Origin: Campylobacteraceae bacterium
GTDB taxonomy: Bacteria > Campylobacterota > Campylobacteria > Campylobacterales > JALSKU01
NCBI GenBank assembly: GCA_015488975.1
Contig: WFMT01000025.1
Coordinates: 1 to 8,262 of the forward strand
DNA: 8,262 nt
Reading direction: 5' to 3'
Below are positions 1 through 5,290 of the stretch, piece by piece. Every line of letters begins with the position of its first letter. Positions within the stretch are counted from its first letter, which is position 1. A program made the translations under genes and the position numbers. The notes under the pieces are model-generated. The model was not told the origin of the DNA, searched no databases, and saw only the letters and a program-made list of their open reading frames with translations.

Positions 1-806
1 AATTTACAGATATACAAAATAGACTTATTTCAATAGCTAATGAAGATTTTACTCTCTATGATAAAAATGAATATATTGATGAGATAACTGAGATACATAA
101 AATACTCAATACTGTTTGTAAACAACTAGATAACTCCATAAATAAACTCAAAGAAAAAAATAGTGAACTGACATGGATGGTTCGTTCATTTGCTCATGAT
201 TTTAGAACGCCTTTGACTATTATACAGGGAAACATTGAGGCAATAGAAGATGGATTGATATCTGATAAAAACATATCAATAGTCTTAGAAAAAGTTAAAC
301 ATGAGACCTATTATATGACTGAGCTACTCAGTGATATACTTTTATTTATTGGGTCTATTAAAAGTGTTGTAAAAAAAGAGAAGATACAACTCAAAGAGTT
401 TATAGATAAAGAAATATTTGTACTACTGGAGTCTGATGCAGGTGTCACTTTGATAAATGCAATGAAACAAGAAGATGAAATTTTATTTACTAAAACAGAC
501 TTAAAAAAGATTATAATCAATTTACTTGATAATAGCATAAAATTTACAAATAAAGGCAGTATCACAATTGCCTTAGAAAATCAATCTCTTATAGTTCAAG
601 ATACAGGAATAGGTATACAGACACAAGAGTGTGAGAAAATTTTTCAACCATTTTATACGGTTGATGAAAGTAAAAATCGCCTTAAAAGCGGTTTTGGATT
701 AGGACTGGCTATAGCAAAAAATCTTGCACAAAAAAATGATTATTTTCTAAAGTGCAATAGTGAGAATATGGATGGTTGCCAAATGAAATTATTTTTGATG
801 GTTTGA
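1..806 (+). CDS. Sensor histidine kinase, C-terminal part (5' end outside window)
   Basis: The frame is open from the left edge to TGA at 804-806, giving 267 visible residues; the ATG at 177 is internal and not the start. The first ~55 residues resemble the end of a HAMP linker (DEITEIHKILN, compare the usual DEI-L-FN pattern) running into a charged coiled helix. The H-box FAHDFRTPLT carries the phospho-accepting His at about visible residue 65 (codon 195-197). The catalytic ATPase domain follows with N-box NLLDNSIKF (~174-182), G1 box DTGIGI (~200-205), F-box FQPFYTVDES and G2 box GFGLGLAIAKNLA (~230-242). All kinase motifs are intact, so the enzyme should autophosphorylate and pass phosphate to a response regulator, probably encoded further left. 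The sensor region and membrane segments are not visible, so the stimulus is unknown. A short non-coding gap and minus-strand genes follow. Confidence 0.93.
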   Translation, partial: FTDIQNRLISIANEDFTLYDKNEYIDEITEIHKILNTVCKQLDNSINKLKEKNSELTWMVRSFAHDFRTPLTIIQGNIEAIEDGLISDKNISIVLEKVKHETYYMTELLSDILLFIGSIKSVVKKEKIQLKEFIDKEIFVLLESDAGVTLINAMKQEDEILFTKTDLKKIIINLLDNSIKFTNKGSITIALENQSLIVQDTGIGIQTQECEKIFQPFYTVDESKNRLKSGFGLGLAIAKNLAQKNDYFLKCNSENMDGCQMKLFLMV

Positions 807-812
807 TATGGA

Positions 813-986
813 TTAAGGATTGTATGAGCGTTTATCTATCTTTATGCTTTTATTGTAATACTCTTGTGCTGACTTGGGTAAGTTTTTAGCGACTTCACCC
901 CAAAAACATACATAGTTGCTTTTATTTATTATTTTTTATATGTACTGTTGTTCAAAAGTCGATAATTCTATATCAACGAGTTTTCT
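813..986 (-). pseudogene. Possible decayed gene remnant, function unknown
   Basis: Read on the minus strand, 816-935 is an open stretch of 40 codons with no ATG, GTG or TTG start, ending at TAA 813-815. It has protein-like composition, including WGEVAKNLPKSAQEYY followed by NKSIKIDKRSYNP. Upstream in the same frame, beyond a TAA at 936-938, another 16 codons read RKLVDIELSTFEQQYI before a further stop at 987-989. The pattern looks like the tail of a real protein interrupted by a stop; the A-Y-Y-KSIKID spacing vaguely recalls a TPR helix. I do not recognise the family. It could be chance in AT-rich DNA. It lies between the convergent kinase gene and the RRM gene's terminator. Confidence 0.25.
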
Positions 987-1007
987 TTAAAGATAGTATA
1001 TATCTAT

Positions 1008-1043
1008 AAAAATAAGCTATCACCAAATTTTGGTAATAGCTTA
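1008..1043 (-). terminator. Rho-independent terminator of the RRM gene, possibly bidirectional
   Basis: Arms 1013-1027 (TAAGCTATCACCAAA) and 1029-1043 (TTTGGTAATAGCTTA) are inverted repeats with a single mismatch. In the minus-strand transcript the mismatch is a G-U wobble, so the stem is continuous there; in the plus-strand transcript it is a C-A mismatch. In the minus direction the stem is followed by TTTTT (1012-1008), and it lies 15 bp past the RRM stop codon. On the plus side TTTTT also follows (1047-1051), so it may stop readthrough from the kinase side too. The fully extended stem would leave too small a loop, so the inner A-T pairs probably form the loop. Confidence 0.75.
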
Positions 1044-1057
1044 ATGTTTTTAGATTA

Positions 1058-1333
1058 TTAGTATCTATTATTGAAGTTTTTTGGTCTTTCTTCTCTTGGT
1101 TTTGCTTCGTTCACTCTAAGAGTTCTTCCATCATATTCTTTACCATCTAAATCTTCCATAGCACTTTTAGCCGCACTATCATCATTCATTGTGATAAAAC
1201 CAAATCCTTTTGCTCTTCCTGTTTCTCTGTCAGTTATTATTTTTACTGCTTCAACTTCGCCATAAGCTCCAAATAACTCTCTTAACCCTTCTTCTGTAGT
1301 CCCGTAAGACATGTTCCCAACATAAATCTGCAT
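1058..1333 (-). CDS. Small single-RRM RNA-binding protein
   Basis: This 91-residue protein is almost entirely one RNA recognition motif. RNP2 is IYVGNM (residues 3-8) and RNP1 is KGFGFITM (42-49), with the RNA-stacking aromatics Tyr4, Phe44 and Phe46 all present. A short basic, Asn-rich tail (about 79-91) replaces the Gly-rich tail of plant and cyanobacterial homologues. Such proteins bind single-stranded RNA in the cytoplasm and in several bacteria are linked to cold response or RNA chaperoning; the targets are unknown here. The ATG at 1333 has a good ribosome site, AAAGGA at 1349-1344, ten bases upstream. The gene stands alone: a 164-bp upstream gap with promoter-like elements and a strong hairpin right after the stop make it a single-gene transcript. 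Confidence 0.93.
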   Translation of the reverse strand: MQIYVGNMSYGTTEEGLRELFGAYGEVEAVKIITDRETGRAKGFGFITMNDDSAAKSAMEDLDGKEYDGRTLRVNEAKPREERPKNFNNRY

Positions 1334-1429
1334 GTGTCTGTTTTCCTTTGAAAAATTATATTGTTCAATTAATATTATATTATTTATAATCTCTTATACA
1401 AAAAATCATAAACACTAAAAGTATTAAAC

Positions 1430-1451
1430 AACATTGGGTAACATTGTACCA
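1430..1451 (-). promoter_or_regulatory. Candidate extended -10 promoter for the RRM gene, with overlapping repeats
   Basis: On the minus strand TGGTACAAT (1451-1443) matches an extended -10 box (TGnTAnAAT) and is preceded by a T-rich run, the arrangement usual for sigma-70 promoters in Campylobacterota, where a -35 box is often missing. Transcription would begin near 1436, giving a leader of about 100 bases. The box lies inside the inverted repeat GGTA-6-TACC (1437-1450), and the heptamer AACATTG occurs twice on the plus strand (1430-1436 and 1440-1446), exactly ten bases apart. A second -10-like box, TGTATAAG (1400-1393), lies closer to the gene and is an alternative. Confidence 0.35.
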
Positions 1452-1497
1452 TAAAAAAATAATATTTTCTACTTTTTTTTAAATAAATTTTATAATG

Positions 1498-3870
1498 TTA
1501 TCTAAGAGGCTTGAATTTTATAAGTAAAATTGGCAGTAAAATAAGTGCACAAAGCAGTGCAACAGTCATTACAACAACAGTTAACAAGCCAAAATATATA
1601 GTAGGTATAAAATTTGAAGTAATCAATATACTAAATCCGATTATGATTGCTATCGAAGTATAATACATGGCATATCCGATACTTCTGTGAGATCTTCGCA
1701 TTGTTTTTATGTAATCTTTATCTTTAACAAATTCCTCTTTAAATCTGTGAATATAATGAATAGTATCATCAACGCCTATACCGATGCTTATAGCAGCAAT
1801 GGTAATAGTCATCATATCAAGTGGTATTTCAAACCATCCCATGATTCCAAATACAACTCCTATTGGTATAATATTTGAAAATAATGCAATAAGAGCTATT
1901 TTTATAGATTTAAAAAGTATGACAAACATGACAAAAAGTGCAAATAGTGTAGCTCCTAATGTTAGAATTTGTGACCTAAAAAGTGATTGTAGCATATTAT
2001 TATATAATACCATCATATTTCCAAGTTTAAAACTAGCAATTTTTGGATTTATTATTTTCTTTAATTCTTTTCTAATTCTTTTCAGCAGTTTGTTTCTTCT
2101 TAATGTTTTATCCGAATCTTTTACTCTCATTGCAATTCTTAATTCATTCTTTTTTATATTGACATAAGGATCTAGTAAAATCTTTTTAAATCTATCTGGT
2201 AATTTTTTATACATGATTGCTAACTCAAAACTGTTTAAATTTTTTCCATGTTGAATAGATTTGCCCAATTTTAAAATTGTAGCTAATGACTGTACATTGC
2301 CTATATGTGGGACGCTAAGGAGATAATTGTGTACTTTTCTTATAAGATTTAATTTTGTTGGAGTAAACCAGTATTTAGGATCATTGGCATTTGTGGCATA
2401 TTCACTTTCAAAACCGTCAAAACCATCATTTGCTTTAGAATTCAATACAGGCTTATTTTTCTTCTTATTATCTTTCATAGTAATTATAACATCAAGAGGT
2501 GTTGTGCCTCCTAGCTCTTGATCAATAGTTTTTAAGCTTTTATAAATTTCTGTAGATGATTTGAAATAGTTAATGAAACTATTTTCAACTATAAGTTTTG
2601 GTATTCCGGTTAAACTAAAGATAATAATTATAAAAGTTACAAGATAGACTGCTTTTTGTCTTTTTTCAACTATTGTAATTACATGATTTATTAGGTAGGA
2701 GCCATTTTTATTTTGTTTTTCCTTGATTGTGGTAATTTCTTTCCTTTTAAAAAGCATCATAATCGAAGCAAACATTATAAAGGATACTACAAGGGAAACA
2801 GATATGCCTATACTCATCATTAAACCAAGATAAATGACAGGTTTTATTCCGGAGAGTGTTAAAGATGCAAAACCGACAACAGTTGTCGCAATAGCATAAA
2901 ATGAAGGTTTAGCTTTTGATGTCAATGTTTCTAAAATTAACTCTTTTTGTGTAAAATCTGGTTTAAGCTTTTCTAATTCTCTATATCTTACTATAAGGTG
3001 CAGTATGATAGAAAGCGTTATAATAAGCTGTAAAGATACGAAGTTTGAGGATATAACTGTTATATCCCAGCCAAATAATACAATTATCCCAGCTGTTGAT
3101 ATGATAGACAGTACAGATATCAGCATTGGAATAAATACCCATTTAATCTCTCTAAATATAATCCAAAGTATAATTATAAGTAATAATGATAAAGTTGAGC
3201 CGTACAAAAATATATCACTTTTTACAAAGCCTATCATATCATCAGCTATCATATCAACTCCGCCTAAAAACAATTTGCCTTTATCTTGATATTTTGCCAA
3301 ATCTGTTCTCATTATTGATAGATATTCATGTCTTGTGAGTAAAGCTGGATTTGAAAGATTATCTGGTTTTAAATGTACTATAAGTGCGGTAGTGCTAAAA
3401 TCTGAGCTTACTAGAGCATTTTTGTATAAAGGACTGGTTAAAAACTCTTTTTTTGCCAAAGTTAAGTTTATATCTTTGCTTTGTAGTGTCGGCAAGTTAC
3501 CCACAAGATCAGTGATAGGTATATTTTTATTTTCAAGCAACGGAGCATTTAGTATTGATGTTACTGATGATACATTGGGGATTTTTAGTAAATCATTGCT
3601 TAATTCTTTTATTGTATGCAAACTATCTTTTGATAATAGAGGTTTTTTTGGCGCAAATGTTACAAGAAGAATGTCTGGATTATAGAAATCTTTATCAATT
3701 TTATTTAAAAATGCAAGATTGGGATCGTTGTCCATAAGAAGACTTTTAGATGTTGCATCTATTTTAAGGTGAGTAGAAAGATATCCAAGATAAGCAAATA
3801 GCGGTATTAAGACAATGAGTATATATTTTGGATACTTTAATATAAAGTTTTTAAAAAAACTTCTAAGCAT
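1498..3870 (-). CDS. RND-superfamily (MMPL/HpnN-like) transporter, putative lipid exporter
   Basis: The 790-residue membrane protein has the duplicated RND plan. TM1 is at about 13-31, then a periplasmic loop (~32-215), five helices (~218-373), TM7 (~406-424), a second periplasmic loop (~425-630) and five helices (~633-785). TM10 carries the family signature GIGVDDTIHYIHRF (698-711) with Asp701-Asp702, typical of proton-coupled RND pumps. The equivalent stretch of the first half (280-298) has no acidic pair. The second loop has a Lys/Asn-rich insert (~466-498) before YWFTPTKL. The ATG at 3870 overlaps the mlaC stop by 8 bp (ATGCTTAG). A stop codon lies five codons upstream in frame, so this start is effectively fixed. 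No Shine-Dalgarno is visible, so translation is probably coupled to mlaC. By position and by analogy with HpnN, I infer lipid movement between inner membrane and periplasm or outer membrane; the substrate is unknown. Confidence 0.9.
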   Translation of the reverse strand: MLRSFFKNFILKYPKYILIVLIPLFAYLGYLSTHLKIDATSKSLLMDNDPNLAFLNKIDKDFYNPDILLVTFAPKKPLLSKDSLHTIKELSNDLLKIPNVSSVTSILNAPLLENKNIPITDLVGNLPTLQSKDINLTLAKKEFLTSPLYKNALVSSDFSTTALIVHLKPDNLSNPALLTRHEYLSIMRTDLAKYQDKGKLFLGGVDMIADDMIGFVKSDIFLYGSTLSLLLIIILWIIFREIKWVFIPMLISVLSIISTAGIIVLFGWDITVISSNFVSLQLIITLSIILHLIVRYRELEKLKPDFTQKELILETLTSKAKPSFYAIATTVVGFASLTLSGIKPVIYLGLMMSIGISVSLVVSFIMFASIMMLFKRKEITTIKEKQNKNGSYLINHVITIVEKRQKAVYLVTFIIIIFSLTGIPKLIVENSFINYFKSSTEIYKSLKTIDQELGGTTPLDVIITMKDNKKKNKPVLNSKANDGFDGFESEYATNANDPKYWFTPTKLNLIRKVHNYLLSVPHIGNVQSLATILKLGKSIQHGKNLNSFELAIMYKKLPDRFKKILLDPYVNIKKNELRIAMRVKDSDKTLRRNKLLKRIRKELKKIINPKIASFKLGNMMVLYNNMLQSLFRSQILTLGATLFALFVMFVILFKSIKIALIALFSNIIPIGVVFGIMGWFEIPLDMMTITIAAISIGIGVDDTIHYIHRFKEEFVKDKDYIKTMRRSHRSIGYAMYYTSIAIIIGFSILITSNFIPTIYFGLLTVVVMTVALLCALILLPILLIKFKPLR

Positions 3871-4459
3871 TGTTATTATTTGTGTTTATTTTATTAATTT
3901 TTTTTAAAAATTGTTTGAAATTCATATTGTTTAGTAAATCACTAAATTGTTCTCTATAGTTTTGCACTATAGAGACACCTGCTATGATAACATCATAAAT
4001 AATCCAAGCCCTTTTTTGTGATTTATAAAACTTATATACAACTTTTATAGAATTTTTTTCTCCTACTATATATGTAATAAGTTCTGCTCTATTTTTTCTG
4101 CTTTTGTTAAATTTTTTTACTATCATTTTTTGATTATTATATAACTTTAGTTTTTCCATAAAAGACTCTTTTAATAAAGATATAAACTCTTTTACAAATT
4201 TTTTCCTTTGAATATCGTTTGCAGCAAACCAATGATTTCTGCCAAGAGATAATCTTGCCATTAAATTGTAGTCAAACATTTTGTCAAATATTTTAAATAT
4301 CTTGTTTGCTTTTACTGAATCGTCCTCTTTTTTGTTTTTTAATATTTTTAAAGCTGTATTTATCTTTAAAATCATTTCATTTCTAATATTATTTTGCATA
4401 GCACTTGAATTAGATATTAATAACATCATAATGGCAAAAATCAAAAATACTCTTTTCAC
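3863..4459 (-). CDS. mlaC: MlaC-family periplasmic phospholipid-binding protein (Ttg2D/HpnM type)
   Basis: This 198-residue protein has a signal peptide (about 1-20, hydrophobic core FLIFAIMMLLI, cleavage near SSA-M). The MlaC fold hallmarks follow: FDYNLMARLSLGRNHW (62-77), RKKFVKEFISLL and the C-terminal WIIYDVIIAGVSIVQNYREQF (152-172). MlaC proteins hold phospholipid acyl chains in a pocket and shuttle them across the periplasm between MlaA and an inner-membrane partner. The protein is very rich in Lys and Asn and ends in an Asn run. The start is GTG at 4459, chosen because it gives a full signal peptide and has AAAGGA (4471-4466) six bases upstream. That ribosome site overlaps the mlaA stop codon, with ten bases between stop and start. 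The gene overlaps the RND gene by 8 bp, so the two products probably act together. Confidence 0.92.
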   Translation of the reverse strand: MKRVFLIFAIMMLLISNSSAMQNNIRNEMILKINTALKILKNKKEDDSVKANKIFKIFDKMFDYNLMARLSLGRNHWFAANDIQRKKFVKEFISLLKESFMEKLKLYNNQKMIVKKFNKSRKNRAELITYIVGEKNSIKVVYKFYKSQKRAWIIYDVIIAGVSIVQNYREQFSDLLNNMNFKQFLKKINKINTNNNNA

Positions 4460-4469
4460 GCAAAATCCT

Positions 4470-5207
4470 TTATTCTTTTATAAGTTTTTCTCTATGTTTT
4501 TCATATAACTCTTTTAAAACAGGGTATAAAAAAACATTTCCTTTTTTAATTGCTTCATATTTTTTATAATTGAAAGAAGCTTTGTTTATGATATTGAAGC
4601 TTCTGAGCATGAAGGCTTCACCGTCACTATGAATAATATTGTAGTCCCTATCGTCGATATATATAGTAGGATCAATGAAAGAATCAGCAATAAGACCTAT
4701 GCTATCTCTAAAATTTGATGGGCCTAAAATTGGCCAGACTATATAAAAACCTCCGCCAAAACCATAATATCCAAGTGTTTGTCCAAAATCTTCATTGTGT
4801 GCTTGAAGCTTAAACTGTTTTTTTGCCACATCAAACAATCCAGCTAATCCTATGGTAGAATTTATAAGAAATCTACCACTTTCTTCAATCGAATTTTTAA
4901 ATTTGAATTGTAGCATATTATTTATAAACCTAACTGGAAACAGCAGATTACTAAAAAAGTTTGAAACTGATTTTCTTGCAGGAGAAGGAATGACCTTTTT
5001 GTATCCTTTGGCAATTGGGAAAAGTATATGAGTATAAAATTTATCATTTAAATTTGTCATTATTATATTGTAATCTTTTAAAGGGTCAAAATCTTTTTTT
5101 TGCTTTTTTGTGTATGAAGTATCAAAACTATTTATAATACTATCTTCTGTGCTTGAAGATGCAAGCACAACAGAAACAAATAAAAAGATAGACAAAAAAA
5201 TTCGCAT
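4470..5207 (-). CDS. mlaA: MlaA (VacJ) family outer-membrane lipid-removal protein, no lipobox Cys
   Basis: This 245-residue protein is close to the usual MlaA length. Conserved segments in order are DFDPLKDYN (39-47), P-ARKSVSNFFSNL (~76-88), the N-LQ region (96-100), RFLINSTIGLAGLFD (112-126), DFGQTLGYYG (140-149) and ILGPSNFRD (160-168). MlaA forms a ring-like channel in the outer membrane that removes mislocalised phospholipid from the outer leaflet and hands it to MlaC. The signal peptide (1-16) ends LAS-S: the lipobox is recognisable but its Cys is Ser, and the protein has no cysteine at all, so it is probably cut by signal peptidase I rather than lipidated. The ATG at 5207 has AAGGTGA (5220-5214) six bases upstream. 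It is the first gene of a three-gene operon with mlaC and the RND gene. Confidence 0.93.
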   Translation of the reverse strand: MRIFLSIFLFVSVVLASSSTEDSIINSFDTSYTKKQKKDFDPLKDYNIIMTNLNDKFYTHILFPIAKGYKKVIPSPARKSVSNFFSNLLFPVRFINNMLQFKFKNSIEESGRFLINSTIGLAGLFDVAKKQFKLQAHNEDFGQTLGYYGFGGGFYIVWPILGPSNFRDSIGLIADSFIDPTIYIDDRDYNIIHSDGEAFMLRSFNIINKASFNYKKYEAIKKGNVFLYPVLKELYEKHREKLIKE

Positions 5208-5258
5208 TATAAATCACCTTCCATTATATTGCTATTATCATGTAAAATTAAAAGTATT

Positions 5259-5267
5259 ATTATATCA
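5259..5267 (-). promoter_or_regulatory. Candidate extended -10 promoter of the mlaA-mlaC-RND operon
   Basis: TGATATAAT (5267-5259, minus strand) is a perfect extended -10 element (TGn plus TATAAT) within the 83-bp gap between valS and mlaA. Transcription would start near 5252, leaving about 45 bases before the mlaA start. No clear -35 hexamer is present, which is common in Campylobacterota. No hairpin terminator is visible after valS, so readthrough from valS could also feed the operon. Confidence 0.5.
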
Positions 5268-5290
5268 TAAAATGTCTTTATTGGAAAACT

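Noticed and set aside
177..806. ATG at 177 as the start of the histidine kinase
   Set aside because: The frame is open back to base 1 with HAMP-like sequence, and this ATG sits only six residues before the phospho-accepting His, so it is internal.
1355..1360. TATAAT on the minus strand close to the RRM start
   Set aside because: The start site would fall within AAAGGA at 1349-1344, leaving no usable leader.
1452..1497. A-run and T-run downstream of the RND stop as a terminator
   Set aside because: Only A-T pairs would form the stem; without GC pairs it cannot be distinguished from background AT-rich sequence.
1784..2167. 127-codon plus-strand open frame inside the RND gene
   Set aside because: It mirrors membrane-helix codons of the opposite strand; the RND frame is clearly the real one.
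5223..5228. TATAAT on the minus strand just before the mlaA ribosome site
   Set aside because: Transcription would start inside the Shine-Dalgarno; the TGATATAAT at 5267-5259 is better placed.
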